A DNA stretch of 64,000 bases from Janibacter limosus (GTDB lineage Bacteria > Actinomycetota > Actinomycetes > Actinomycetales > Dermatophilaceae), in contig NZ_CP036164.1 of the NCBI RefSeq assembly GCF_004295485.1, forward strand, positions 1,364,001 to 1,428,000, in the 5' to 3' direction. Both the position numbers and the translations under genes were made by a program. The notes under the pieces were generated by a model that was not told where the DNA came from, made no database searches, and saw only the letters and a program-made list of their open reading frames with translations. The stretch's first letter is position 1. Each line of letters opens with the position of its first letter. Of the stretch, positions 42,284-51,575 are shown piece after piece.

Positions 42284-42858
42284 CGCGCGCTCCCCGCAAG
42301 GGAGCCGGCAAATCCGGTGCGTTCCCTGGACTTCGGGGAGACCTCGTCGAAGGACGCCACGATCGCGTCGACGAAGCCGTAGTCGACCGCCTCCTGCGCC
42401 GAGTACCACCGGTCTCGCAGCGAGTCCTCGAAGACCCGCTCCAGCGGTTGCCCGGTGTCCTGCGCGATCAGCCCGAGGACGGTGTCGCGGGTGTGCCGCA
42501 GGTCGTCGGCCTGCAGCTCGACGTCCACGGCCGTACCGCCGATGCCGGCCGAGCCCTGGTGCATGAGGACGCGGGAGTGCGGCAACGCGCGGCGCTTGCC
42601 CGGCGTCCCGGAGGAGAGCAGGAACTGCCCTGCGCTGCAGGCGATCCCGAGCGCGAGCGTGCTCACGTCGTTGGGCACCAGCCGCATGACGTCACGGATC
42701 GCGAGCATCGCGGGGACGGAGCCGCCGGGGGAGTGGATCCACAGCGCGACGTCGGCAGCCGGGTCCGCCGCGGCGCCGTCGAGGACGAGGACGCGCTCCT
42801 GGAGGAGCTCTCGTCTGGTCCGGTCGTCGAAGAGTCGTGGGGTCGGTGTGTCAGCCAT
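42280..42858 (-). CDS. clpP: ClpP-like protease subunit with intact active serine
   Basis: 192 residues from ATG 42858. Active block LALGIACSAGQFLLSSG has Ser75; LMHQG has His100; RDRW follows. Compared with standard ClpP the segment between ERVLVLDG and ADVALWIHSPGGS is about 15 residues shorter, removing most of the first helix after strand 1. It is translationally coupled to the serine-less ClpP. It is probably the catalytic half of a heteromeric, ClgR-controlled accessory ClpP; a separate housekeeping pair is expected elsewhere. Confidence 0.85.
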   Translation of the reverse strand: MADTPTPRLFDDRTRRELLQERVLVLDGAAADPAADVALWIHSPGGSVPAMLAIRDVMRLVPNDVSTLALGIACSAGQFLLSSGTPGKRRALPHSRVLMHQGSAGIGGTAVDVELQADDLRHTRDTVLGLIAQDTGQPLERVFEDSLRDRWYSAQEAVDYGFVDAIVASFDEVSPKSRERTGFAGSLAGSAR

Positions 42859-42949
42859 GGCTCCAACCCTGCTCCGCCGAAGGGGGAGGACCTGCACCCT
42901 TCTGCTCCTGGCGGATCCGCTGGCAGCAGAGGGGGCTAACCTCGGGAGG
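42859..42949. promoter_or_regulatory. Divergent promoter region between clpP pair and AAA-VWA pair
   Basis: 91 bp. It contains the palindrome GCGGATCCGC (42911-42920) flanked by TTCTGC (42900-42905) and AGCAGA (42925-42930). Both operons could be controlled from here by the neighbouring ClgR-like protein. Confidence 0.4.
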
Positions 42950-44350
42950 GTGAGCAACTCCACTGCCGCCCCGACCCTCTCGACCGTCGGCGAGCTGCGT
43001 GCCGCCGGGTACGTCGCCAAGCCCCTTCGGGAGGAGCTGCGGGACAACCTCCTCGCCCGCCTGCGCGAGGGTGAGGACCCGTGGCCCGGACTGCACGGCT
43101 ACGAGGACACGGTGATCCCGCAGGTCGAGCGAGCGCTGCTCGCCGGCCACGACATCGTGCTCCTCGGCGAGCGCGGTCAGGGCAAGACCCGCCTCCTGCG
43201 CACCATCGCGGGCCTGCTCGACGAGTGGACCCCGGTGATCGCCGGCTCCGACCTGGCCGAGCACCCCTTCGAGCCGATCACCCACGCATCCCGTCGCCTC
43301 GCCGCAGAGCTGGGCGACGCCCTTCCCATCACCTGGCGGCACCGCGACGAGCGCTATGTCGAAAAGCTGGCGACACCGGACACCTCCGTCGCCGACCTCA
43401 TCGGTGACGTCGACCCGATGAAGGTCGCCGAGGGCCGTGCCCTGGGCGACCCCGAGACGATCCATTTCGGGCTCATCCCACGCAGCCACCGCGGGATCGT
43501 GACGATCAACGAGCTGCCGGACTTGGCCGAGCGGATCCAGGTGGCGATGCTCAACGTCATGGAGGAGCGGGACATCCAGGTCCGTGGCTATGTCCTGCGT
43601 CTGCCCCTCGACGTCCTCGTGCTCGCCAGCGCCAACCCCGAGGACTACACCAACCGTGGTCGCATCATCACGCCGCTCAAGGACCGCTTCGGTGCCGAGA
43701 TCCGCACGCACTACCCCAGAGAGCTCGAGGCAGAGATCGCCGTGACCCGGCAGGAGGCGCACCTCGTCGCCGAGGTACCCGACCACCTCCTGGAGGTGCT
43801 CGCACGGTTCACCCGCAACCTGCGCGAGTCCTCGGCGGTCGACCAGCGCAGCGGGGTGAGCGCCCGGTTTGCCATCGCCGGTGCCGAGACGATCGCCGCG
43901 TCGGCACTCCACCGCGCCGCGACCGAGGGCGAGGACGACCCGGTGGCCCGGGTCGTCGACCTCGAGACCGCCGTCGGGGTCCTCGGCGGCAAGATCGAGT
44001 TCGAGAGCGGTGAGGAGGGGCGCGAGCTCGAGATCCTCACCCACCTGCTGCGCACCGCCGTCGCCGACACCGTCCGGCACCTCGTGCTCGGGATCGACTT
44101 CGGTCCGCTCGTGCGGACGGTCGAGGAGGGGGCCGAGATCGCGACCGGTGAGCAGGTCACCGCGCACGACTTCCTCGAGGGACTCCCGGCGCTGGGCGAG
44201 GCCACCGTCTACGACGAGGTCTACGAGCGCTTCGACGCCCGCTCCGACGGCGAGCGAGCAGCTGCCCTCGAGCTCGTGCTCGAGGGCCTGTACCTCGCCC
44301 GCAAGATCGGCAAGGACTCCTCCGGCGGGGCGACCGTGTATGGCCACTAG
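42950..44350 (+). CDS. MoxR/ChlI-type AAA+ ATPase
   Basis: 466 residues from GTG 42950. Walker A LLGERGQGKTR (about 71-81). The Walker B position reads GIVTINELPDL, with Asn in place of the usual Asp. Then VLVLASANPEDYTNRGRIITPLKDRF, which carries the sensor region and is typical of magnesium-chelatase-I-like proteins. The C-terminal 180 residues are helical. It overlaps the VWA gene by 11 bp; MoxR-VWA pairs act as chaperone-like metal-insertion or assembly machines. Client unknown. GGGAGG directly abuts the start, so a leaderless or alternative start is possible. Confidence 0.85.
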   Translation: MSNSTAAPTLSTVGELRAAGYVAKPLREELRDNLLARLREGEDPWPGLHGYEDTVIPQVERALLAGHDIVLLGERGQGKTRLLRTIAGLLDEWTPVIAGSDLAEHPFEPITHASRRLAAELGDALPITWRHRDERYVEKLATPDTSVADLIGDVDPMKVAEGRALGDPETIHFGLIPRSHRGIVTINELPDLAERIQVAMLNVMEERDIQVRGYVLRLPLDVLVLASANPEDYTNRGRIITPLKDRFGAEIRTHYPRELEAEIAVTRQEAHLVAEVPDHLLEVLARFTRNLRESSAVDQRSGVSARFAIAGAETIAASALHRAATEGEDDPVARVVDLETAVGVLGGKIEFESGEEGRELEILTHLLRTAVADTVRHLVLGIDFGPLVRTVEEGAEIATGEQVTAHDFLEGLPALGEATVYDEVYERFDARSDGERAAALELVLEGLYLARKIGKDSSGGATVYGH

Positions 44351-46355
44351 CCGCAGTCGCTTCCACCGCTACGACGGCGGGGACCCGCTCGCGCCGCCCG
44401 CCGACATCGCCGAGGCCCTCGACACGATCGGCGAGCAGGTCATGGGTGGCGCCTCACCGGAGCACGCGCTGCGCGAGTTCCTCCGGCGCGGCGGCCGTGG
44501 TCAGACGGGCCTGGACGACCTCGCCCGCCAGGTCAACGAGCTGCGGCGTGAGCTGCTCCAGCAGCACGGTCTCGACGGCACCTTCCGCGAGGTCCGCGAG
44601 CTGTTGGACCGCGCGGTGCTCGAGGAGCGCAAACAGCTGGCCCGGGACGTCCACCTCGACGACCTGGAGCGTGACTTCGCGCAGATGCGCCTGGACAACC
44701 TCTCGCCGTCGACCGCGGCCGCCGTGAGCGAGCTGCAGGACTACCCCTGGCAGTCCTCGCAGGCCCGCGCCGACTACGAGCAGATCAAGGACCTGCTCGG
44801 GCGTGAGGTGCTCGACCAGCGCTTCGCGGGGATGAAGCAGGCGCTCGAGGGCGCGACCGACGAGGACCGGGCAGCGGTCGAGGCGATGCTGCGCGACCTC
44901 AACGAGCTGCTTGAGAAGCACGAGCGTGGCGAGGACACCCCGCAGGACTTCGCCGACTTCATGGACCGCCACGGCGACTTCTTCCCCGAGGGGCCGCAGG
45001 ACGTCGACGAGCTCGTCGACGCGCTGGCCCAGCGGGCCGCTGCGGCACAGCGGCTGCTCAACTCGATGACCCCCGAGCAGCGCGAGGAGCTCATGCAGCT
45101 GTCCGCCCAGGCCTTCGGCTCACCCGGGCTGATGGAGGCCCTGACCCGGCTCGACGGCACCCTGCAGGCGCTGCGTCCCGGCGAGGACTGGAGCGGGTCC
45201 GAGCAGCTCGGCGGCGAGCAGGGCCTCGGCCTCGGTGACGGCACCGGCATGCTGCAGGACATCGCGCGGCTCGACGCGCTGGGCGAGCAGCTCTCCCAGT
45301 CGCACGCCGGCGCCGGCCTGGACGACATCGACCTCGACGAGCTGGCCAGGGCTCTCGGGGAGCAGGCGGCTGTCGACGCTCGCGCCCTGCGCGACCTCGA
45401 GCAGGCCCTGCGCAGCAGCGGCTCGGTGCGCCGTGACTCCGACGGACAGCTGCGCCTCACCCCCAAGGCCATGCGTCAGCTGGGCAAGGCGCTGCTGCGC
45501 GACATCGCCCAGCGCATGTCAGGACGTCAGGGGCAACGCGACCTGCGCCAGGCCGGAGCGGCCGGCGAGCGGTCGGGGGCCTCACGTGCATGGGAGTTCG
45601 GCGACACCGAGCCGTGGGACATCCCCCGCACCATCCTCAACGGCGTGCGGCGACGGGCCGCCGACGGGGGCGGCCGCAGGATCGTCGCCGACGACATCGA
45701 GGTCGCCGAGACCGAGGCCCGCACCCAGGCCGCTGTCGCGTTGCTCGTCGACACCTCCTTCTCGATGGCCATGGACGGGCGCTGGGTCCCGATGAAGCGG
45801 ACAGCGTTGGCCCTGCACACCCTCATCCGCACCCGGTTCCGCGGCGACCACCTCCAGCTGATCGGCTTCGGTCGGCATGCCGCGGTCATGGAGGTCGAGG
45901 AGCTGACCGGCCTCGACGCCTACTGGGACAAGGGGACCAACCTCCACCACGCGCTCCTCCTGGCCAACCGGCACTTCCGCCGGCACCCCAACGCCCAGCC
46001 CGTGCTGCTGATCGTCACCGACGGCGAGCCCACCGCGCACCTCGAGCCCGGTGGTCAGGCCTTCTTCGACTACCCGCCGCACCCGCTGACGATCGCCGTC
46101 ACGGTGCGCGAGCTCGACAACGCCTCGCGGCTCGGGGCGCAGACGACCTTCTTCCGCCTCGGGGAGGACCCCGGTCTCGCGCGGTTCGTCGAGACGCTGG
46201 CGCGACGCGCCGGTGGCCGGGTCGTCGCCCCGGAGCTGGACGACCTCGGCGCCGCGGTCGTGGGTTCCTACCTCGGGTCGCGCGGCCCGGCCGGGGGAGC
46301 ATCAGGCGACTACGGCGACTGGTTCGGCGGCCGGGGCTTCTGGTTCGGCACCTGA
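44340..46355 (+). CDS. VWA-domain protein, partner of the AAA+ ATPase
   Basis: 671 residues from ATG 44340. Residues 1-450 are long, charged helices (REVRELLDRAVLEERKQLA, AMLRDLNELLEKHERGE). The C-terminal VWA domain has MIDAS DTSFSM near 470, then LIGFGRHAAVMEVEEL, GTNLHHALLLANRHF and VTDGEPTAHLEP. The last 25 residues are Gly/Phe/Trp-rich. It is the ChlD-like partner of the preceding ATPase, translated with it. Confidence 0.87.
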   Translation: MATSRSRFHRYDGGDPLAPPADIAEALDTIGEQVMGGASPEHALREFLRRGGRGQTGLDDLARQVNELRRELLQQHGLDGTFREVRELLDRAVLEERKQLARDVHLDDLERDFAQMRLDNLSPSTAAAVSELQDYPWQSSQARADYEQIKDLLGREVLDQRFAGMKQALEGATDEDRAAVEAMLRDLNELLEKHERGEDTPQDFADFMDRHGDFFPEGPQDVDELVDALAQRAAAAQRLLNSMTPEQREELMQLSAQAFGSPGLMEALTRLDGTLQALRPGEDWSGSEQLGGEQGLGLGDGTGMLQDIARLDALGEQLSQSHAGAGLDDIDLDELARALGEQAAVDARALRDLEQALRSSGSVRRDSDGQLRLTPKAMRQLGKALLRDIAQRMSGRQGQRDLRQAGAAGERSGASRAWEFGDTEPWDIPRTILNGVRRRAADGGGRRIVADDIEVAETEARTQAAVALLVDTSFSMAMDGRWVPMKRTALALHTLIRTRFRGDHLQLIGFGRHAAVMEVEELTGLDAYWDKGTNLHHALLLANRHFRRHPNAQPVLLIVTDGEPTAHLEPGGQAFFDYPPHPLTIAVTVRELDNASRLGAQTTFFRLGEDPGLARFVETLARRAGGRVVAPELDDLGAAVVGSYLGSRGPAGGASGDYGDWFGGRGFWFGT

Positions 46356-46362
46356 CCCGGCC

Positions 46363-47148
46363 CTACGGCACGAGGTAGTCGCTGTCCCGGGCATCGGTGA
46401 TGGCCATCATCCCGGGCGCGTGGCCGATGGCGAAGGGAGGTCGAGACTGCATCACTGCGGCCTGGGGAGTGACTCCGCACGCCCAGAAGACCGGGATCTC
46501 CCCGTCACCGATCGGGACGGCCTCACCGAAGTCGGGCGAGGCGAGGTCCGTGATGCCGAGTGCCTCCGGGTCCCCGATGTGCACCGGCGCCCCGTGGACG
46601 GCCGGGTAGCGCGAGGTGACCCGCACGGCCGTGGCGACCTGGTCCGCCGGCATCGGCCGCATCGAGACGACGAGGGGGCCACCGATCGACCCCGCGGACC
46701 GGCATGGCCGGTTGGTCCGGTACATCGGGACATTGCTGCCGACCTCGACGTGGCGGACGGGCACACCGGCCTCGAGCAGCGCGGCCTCGAAGGTGAAGCT
46801 GCACCCGATCAGGAAGGCCACCAGGTCCTTGCGCCACAGGTCGCGGACGTCCGACACCTCGGCCACGAGCTCGCCGTCCTCGTAGACCCGGTATCCCGGG
46901 ATGTCGGTGCGCAGGTCGCCGTCGAAGATCCCGCACCCCACCTCGCCGGGCTCGGTGACGTCGAGGACGGGGCAGGACTTCGGGTTGCGCTGGGCGAAGA
47001 GCAGGACGTCGTAGGCCTGCTCGCGGGGGACGGCGATGAGGTTGGCCTGGGTCCAGCCAGCGCTCCACCCCGAGGTGGGCACGCGCAGGCCTTCGCGGAA
47101 GCGGGCCCGGGCCAGGTCGGGGGACAGGGACGCGACGGTCTCAGGCAC
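46363..47148 (-). CDS. DUF1445 putative hydro-lyase / D-glutamate cyclase family
   Basis: 261 residues from GTG 47148, preceded by GGAGG; the longer open frame upstream lies within pxpC. Conserved blocks include [45 protein letters not shown] and [23 protein letters not shown], all typical of DUF1445 (B. subtilis YcsI-type). It overlaps pxpC by 8 bp. In the 5-oxoproline pathway a cyclase of this family could form 5-oxo-D-proline from D-glutamate. Confidence 0.85.
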   Translation of the reverse strand: MPETVASLSPDLARARFREGLRVPTSGWSAGWTQANLIAVPREQAYDVLLFAQRNPKSCPVLDVTEPGEVGCGIFDGDLRTDIPGYRVYEDGELVAEVSDVRDLWRKDLVAFLIGCSFTFEAALLEAGVPVRHVEVGSNVPMYRTNRPCRSAGSIGGPLVVSMRPMPADQVATAVRVTSRYPAVHGAPVHIGDPEALGITDLASPDFGEAVPIGDGEIPVFWACGVTPQAAVMQSRPPFAIGHAPGMMAITDARDSDYLVP

Positions 47149-48019
47149 GGGAACCTCCGAGGACGAAGCGGATGTGCTGACCGGGCTGGGCCTGGGCGGC
47201 CAGGCCGATGTCATCGCTGACGACGACGGCGACGACGGGGTAGCCACCGGTCACGGGATGGTCGGCGAGGAAGAGGGTCGGCTGACCGGTGGGTGGCACC
47301 TGCAGGGCGCCGGGGACCATCCCTTCGCTCTGGAGCTCACCCTCACGGGCGCGCTCCAGCACCGGCCCGGACAGGCGCATCCCCACGCGGTTGCTCTCGG
47401 CGGTGACCTCGTAGGTGCCCCCCACCAGGGTGGAGATGACGTCCGGCACGAACCAGTCGTCGCGCGGGCCCGGGACGACGCGCAGCAGCACCTCACCGGT
47501 CGTGGGGGCGGCGACCGGCGCGACGTCGACGAGGGGAGGGGCACTCGGGGTCGGACCCACGGGCAGCAGGTCCCCGGGGCGGGGGACCGGCGGGCCGAGA
47601 CCGGCCATCGTGTCCGTCGAGCGGGAGTGCAGGACCGGCGGGACGTCGATGCCGCCCCGGACGGCGACATAGCTGCGCAGCCCAGCCGTCGCCGCCCCCA
47701 GGCGAAGGGAGGACCCGTCCGGTAGCCAGGTCACCGCCGCGTGGCCCACGGGCCGCCCGTCTCCGGTCGCGGGGGTCGTCGCCCCGGTCACGACGACCCA
47801 CGCGCCACCGCGGGAGCGCACCTCGAGCCCGCCGAGGGTCACCTCGAGGGCAGCGGCTCCCTCGCTGTTGCCGAGGAGCCGGTTGGCCAGTCGGAGCGAG
47901 CCGAGGTCGGCAGCGCCCGACCGGCCGACGCCCAGACCGGCCAGACCCTCGCGACCGAGGTCCTGGATGGTGGTCTGCGGCCCGGTCGCGATGATCTCGA
48001 GCGCGCGGAAGGCACTCAC
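47141..48019 (-). CDS. pxpC: 5-oxoprolinase subunit C (biotin-dependent carboxyltransferase family)
   Basis: 292 residues. Starts [37 protein letters not shown], the KipA/PxpC signature. Later [14 protein letters not shown] and [18 protein letters not shown]. With PxpA and PxpB it opens 5-oxo-L-proline to glutamate using ATP. The GTG start overlaps the pxpB stop (GTGA). Confidence 0.9.
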   Translation of the reverse strand: MSAFRALEIIATGPQTTIQDLGREGLAGLGVGRSGAADLGSLRLANRLLGNSEGAAALEVTLGGLEVRSRGGAWVVVTGATTPATGDGRPVGHAAVTWLPDGSSLRLGAATAGLRSYVAVRGGIDVPPVLHSRSTDTMAGLGPPVPRPGDLLPVGPTPSAPPLVDVAPVAAPTTGEVLLRVVPGPRDDWFVPDVISTLVGGTYEVTAESNRVGMRLSGPVLERAREGELQSEGMVPGALQVPPTGQPTLFLADHPVTGGYPVVAVVVSDDIGLAAQAQPGQHIRFVLGGSRA

Positions 48020-48630
48020 GCGGCCGTCTCCACGTAGCGCACCACGGTCCCGGGGACCAGCAGCGCCGGCGGTTCGCGCTGGATGTCCCAGACCTGGAGC
48101 GCAGTCCGTCCGATGAGCTGCCAGCCGCCGGGTGACTCCCGCGGGTAGACGCTCGCGAACTCACCGGCGAGCGCGACGGACCCCGGCGGCACCTTGGTGC
48201 GCGGGTTGTCACGGCGAGGCACCTGCAGGCGCTCGTCGCCACCGACCATGTAGCCGAAGCCGGGGGCGAAGCCGCAGAAGGCCACCGTCCACGGGGTCCC
48301 GGTGTGCGCCTCGATGACCTCGCGCTCGGCGAGCCCGGTGAGGCGCGCGACCTCCGAGAGGTCCGCTCCGTCGTAGACGACGGGGATCTCCACCTCGCCG
48401 GCGGTTGCCCGGTGGTGGGTCCCCACCGAGATGCCCGACACCGCTCGCGCCAGTCGCTCCACGTCCGTCACGGCCCGGTCGATGGTGAGCAGGAGCGTCG
48501 TCGCCGCCGGCACCATGTCGATGACGCCGTCCGGGAGATCCTCGTCGAGGTGGGAGTAGAGGGCCAGCACCTCGTCCATGTCCGACATCTCCACGAGCAG
48601 CCCGGAGTCGGCGCAGGGCATGAGCCTCAT
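48016..48630 (-). CDS. pxpB: 5-oxoprolinase subunit B (KipI family)
   Basis: 204 residues from ATG 48630, overlapping the pxpA stop. Motifs: [12 protein letters not shown], the [14 protein letters not shown] block, and [20 protein letters not shown], all diagnostic of KipI/PxpB. It is the partner subunit of PxpC; the complex acts in the cytoplasm. Confidence 0.9.
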   Translation of the reverse strand: MRLMPCADSGLLVEMSDMDEVLALYSHLDEDLPDGVIDMVPAATTLLLTIDRAVTDVERLARAVSGISVGTHHRATAGEVEIPVVYDGADLSEVARLTGLAEREVIEAHTGTPWTVAFCGFAPGFGYMVGGDERLQVPRRDNPRTKVPPGSVALAGEFASVYPRESPGGWQLIGRTALQVWDIQREPPALLVPGTVVRYVETAA

Positions 48631-49394
48631 CTGACCTCCCCGACGAAGGGAGTGAGCGACACCCCGGCCTGCTCCAGACCGGCCCGCACGTGCCGCGCGA
48701 TCTCCACGGCACCGGGGCTGTCGCCGTGCACGCACAGCGAGCCCGCAGGGGCGGCCACGATGCTGCCGTCCGTGGCGACGACCTCGCCCTTCGTCGCGAT
48801 GCGTACGCACCGCTCGGCGATCTCGCCGGGGTCGTGGAGCACCGCCCCGGCCTCCCGTCGGGAGACCAGGGTGCCCTCCGGCGTGTAGGCCCGGTCGGCG
48901 AAGGCCTCACCGACCGTGGTCAGCCCGGCCTCCTCGGCCAGCCGCAACCACGCCGAGCCGGGCAGCCCGAGGACCGGCAGGGTGCGGTCGTAGGAGACGA
49001 CGGCCTCGACGACTGCGGCCGCCTGCGCCTCGTGGTGGACGATCGCGTTGTAGAGCGCCCCGTGGGGCTTGACGTAGCGCACGCGGGTGCCGGCCACCTT
49101 GGCGAAGGCCTCGAGCGCACCGATCTGGTAGAGCACGTCGTCGGTGAGCTCGGCCGGCACCATGTCGATGAAGCGTCGGCCGAAGCCGGGGAGGTCGCGG
49201 TAGCCGACCTGTGCGCCGATGGCCACTCCCCGCTCGGCAGCACGGTCACAGCTGTGCCGCAGGACGGACGGATCGCCCGCGTGGAACCCGCAGGCGACAT
49301 TGGCACTCGTCACCACCTCGAGCATCGCGTCGTCGTCACCCAGGGTCCAGCTGCCGAAGCTTTCGCCGAGGTCTGCATTGAGGTCGATCTGCAT
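48627..49394 (-). CDS. pxpA: 5-oxoprolinase subunit A (LamB/YcsF family)
   Basis: 255 residues. It begins [15 protein letters not shown], followed by [16 protein letters not shown] and [19 protein letters not shown], the LamB/YcsF signature, and [21 protein letters not shown] is nine bases upstream. It is the first enzyme gene of pxpA-pxpB-pxpC-DUF1445, located 51 bp after the NRAMP-like permease gene. Confidence 0.93.
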   Translation of the reverse strand: MQIDLNADLGESFGSWTLGDDDAMLEVVTSANVACGFHAGDPSVLRHSCDRAAERGVAIGAQVGYRDLPGFGRRFIDMVPAELTDDVLYQIGALEAFAKVAGTRVRYVKPHGALYNAIVHHEAQAAAVVEAVVSYDRTLPVLGLPGSAWLRLAEEAGLTTVGEAFADRAYTPEGTLVSRREAGAVLHDPGEIAERCVRIATKGEVVATDGSIVAAPAGSLCVHGDSPGAVEIARHVRAGLEQAGVSLTPFVGEVR

Positions 49395-49445
49395 CGTGCG
49401 TGCTCCTGTCGGTCATGCGTGCTGCTGGTCGGGGGAGTGCGTGGG

Positions 49446-50705
49446 TCATGAGCTCCAGAGCTTCACGATCCCGCTGAAGGACTCGTAGCCGAGGTAGATC
49501 GTGAGCAGCCAGATCAGCAGACCGAGGTAGGCCAGCCACTTGGGGTAGACGTACCCACCCAGCAGGTCCTGTCGACGCAGCGCGACCCAGACGAGGATCC
49601 CGAAGCCGAAGGGCAGGATCAGGCCGTTGAGCGCGCCGGCGAGGATGAGCAGCGTCGCCGGGGACTGACCGAGGGAGATGTAGATCGCGGCCGAGATGAC
49701 GATGAAGCCGACGACGACCCACTGGCTGTGCTTCTTGATCGCGGCGTTGAAGGTCGTGAGGAAGCTGACCGAGGTGTACGAGGCCCCGATGACGCTCGTG
49801 ATGCTCGCCGCCCAGAGGATGACGCCGAAGATGTGCAGCCCGACCCGACCCAGCGCCGCCTCGAAGGCGACGGCCGGCGGGTTGTCGACCCCGGCGAGCT
49901 CCACTCCGCCGACGACGACGCCGAGGATGGCCAGGAAGAGCAGGCCGCGCATAACGCCGGTGACGAGGATGCCGGTGATGGAGCCCCTGCTGATCTCGGC
50001 GATCCGCTCGGGACCCGTGATGCCGCTGTCGACGATCCGGTGGGCACCGGCGTAGGTGATGTAGCCACCGACGGTGCCACCGATCAGGGTGGTGATGATG
50101 AGGAAGTCGACCTTGTCCGGCAGGACGGTCTGCTTGAGTGCCTCACCGTAGGGCGGCTGCGTGGCGACCGCCGCGTAGGCGACCATGGCGATCATCAGGA
50201 CCCCGAGGACGACGACGATGCGGTCCATCGCGACGCCCGCCTTCTTGCTGACGAAGATCGCGATGGCGATGAGCGCGGACACCGCGCCCCCGATCTTGGC
50301 GTCGACGCCGAACATCGCGTTGGCCCCCAGGCCGGTGCCGCCGATGTTGCCGATGTTGAACACCAGCCCGCCGAAGACGACGAGGGCGGCCAGGACGTAG
50401 CCGAAGCCGGGGATGACCTGGTTGGCCAGGTCCTGGGCGCGCATCCCGGAGACGCCGATGACGCGCCAGACATTCAGCTGGACCGCGATGTCGACGATGA
50501 TCGAGATGACGATCGCGAAGGCGAAGGCCGCGCCCAGCTGTGCGGTGAAGACCGTTGTCTGGGTGATGAATCCGGGACCGATGGCGCTCGTCGCCATGAG
50601 GAACATCGCCCCGAGGAGGGCTCCCTTCGTCGCTGTGGCTGCCGTGCCCGGCGGGGGCATCTTGGACGGCTGCGGTGACGCACCGGGGGCTGGAGCCTGG
50701 GTCAT
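49446..50705 (-). CDS. NRAMP-related permease without the DPGN motif
   Basis: 419 residues, about 11 membrane spans. TM1 reads MATSAIGPGFITQTTVFTAQ. The family's GPGF is kept but the metal-binding DPGN motif is replaced, so divalent-metal transport is doubtful. It heads the 5-oxoprolinase operon, as YcsG does in B. subtilis, so uptake of 5-oxoproline or another small substrate is a better guess. Its promoter faces the GntR gene across a 130-bp region. Confidence 0.85.
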   Translation of the reverse strand: MTQAPAPGASPQPSKMPPPGTAATATKGALLGAMFLMATSAIGPGFITQTTVFTAQLGAAFAFAIVISIIVDIAVQLNVWRVIGVSGMRAQDLANQVIPGFGYVLAALVVFGGLVFNIGNIGGTGLGANAMFGVDAKIGGAVSALIAIAIFVSKKAGVAMDRIVVVLGVLMIAMVAYAAVATQPPYGEALKQTVLPDKVDFLIITTLIGGTVGGYITYAGAHRIVDSGITGPERIAEISRGSITGILVTGVMRGLLFLAILGVVVGGVELAGVDNPPAVAFEAALGRVGLHIFGVILWAASITSVIGASYTSVSFLTTFNAAIKKHSQWVVVGFIVISAAIYISLGQSPATLLILAGALNGLILPFGFGILVWVALRRQDLLGGYVYPKWLAYLGLLIWLLTIYLGYESFSGIVKLWSS

Positions 50706-50765
50706 GGTGGTTCTCCTCGTCGCTCACGGGACCACCTCATTGTGCTCCCGATCACGTAAACTAGC

Positions 50766-50780
50766 GATTGTTGAACAATC
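50766..50780. promoter_or_regulatory. Perfect 15-bp palindrome, likely GntR operator
   Basis: GATTGTT-G-AACAATC, between the divergent NRAMP and GntR genes (60 bp from the permease start). FadR/FCD-type regulators bind TTGT-N-ACAA-like sites, and the core here is exactly TTGTTGAACAA. Confidence 0.75.
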
Positions 50781-50835
50781 CCGCAATACCCCCTTCGGCT
50801 ACTCTCGGGCAGACGGCGACGAAGGGGTGGGCGGC

Positions 50836-51513
50836 ATGGTGGACGACTGGATCTCGGCACTGGAGTCCGAGCGGGCGGCGATGGGGCGAGCGAGCGCCAG
50901 CGAGAAGGTGGCCGACGCCCTGCGCACCCGGATCATCGAGGGCGAGCTGCGCCCCCGGACGCGGCTGTCCGAGGAGCGGATCGGCGCAGCACTGGGGGTC
51001 TCCCGCAACACCTTGCGCGAGGCCTTCCAGCTCCTGGCCCACGAGCGTCTGGTGGTGCGGGAGTTCAACCGCGGGGTCTTCGTCCGCGAGCTCGACCAGG
51101 ACGACGTCCGCGACCTCTACCGATTCCGTCGGATCCTCGAGGTGGCAGCGGTCCGCGCGACGGCGACCCGTCCCGACCTCGCAGGGCTGCACGCGGCCGT
51201 GGACGAAGGGAGTGCCGCCGCCGGTGCCCGGGACTGGCGCCTCCTGGGGTCGGCCAACATGCACTTCCACAAGGAGCTGACCGCTCTCGCCGGGAGCCGT
51301 CGGGCCGACGAGGCGATGCAGCAGGTCCTCGCCGAGATGCGGCTGGTCTTCAGCACGATGGCCGACCCGCGGACCTTCCACGAGCCCTACCTCGAGGGCA
51401 ACCGCGAGCTGGTCGCGCTCCTGGCAGCGGGGGAGCATGATGAGGCCGAGCGGGCGCTGCTCGCCTACCTCGAGCGCGCCGAGACCCAGCTGCTGGCCGC
51501 GATGTCCGCGTAG
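50836..51513 (+). CDS. GntR-family (FadR/FCD) regulator
   Basis: 225 residues from ATG 50836. Winged HTH at about 20-85 (VADALRTRIIEGELRPRTRL, ALGVSRNTLREAFQLLAHERLVV, NRGVFVREL). FCD domain at about 95-215 with DLYRFRRILEVAAVR, MHFHKEL (metal-ligand His), and LEGNRELVALLAAGEHDEAERALLAYL. It is divergent from the 5-oxoprolinase operon and probably represses it until a metabolite binds. It replaces the IclR-type KipR of B. subtilis. Confidence 0.88.
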   Translation: MVDDWISALESERAAMGRASASEKVADALRTRIIEGELRPRTRLSEERIGAALGVSRNTLREAFQLLAHERLVVREFNRGVFVRELDQDDVRDLYRFRRILEVAAVRATATRPDLAGLHAAVDEGSAAAGARDWRLLGSANMHFHKELTALAGSRRADEAMQQVLAEMRLVFSTMADPRTFHEPYLEGNRELVALLAAGEHDEAERALLAYLERAETQLLAAMSA

Positions 51514-51575
51514 CCGAAGTTTCCCGGCCACCCGCTCGGGTAGTGCAGCCGCGTCACCACGACGAAGGAGTGCAC

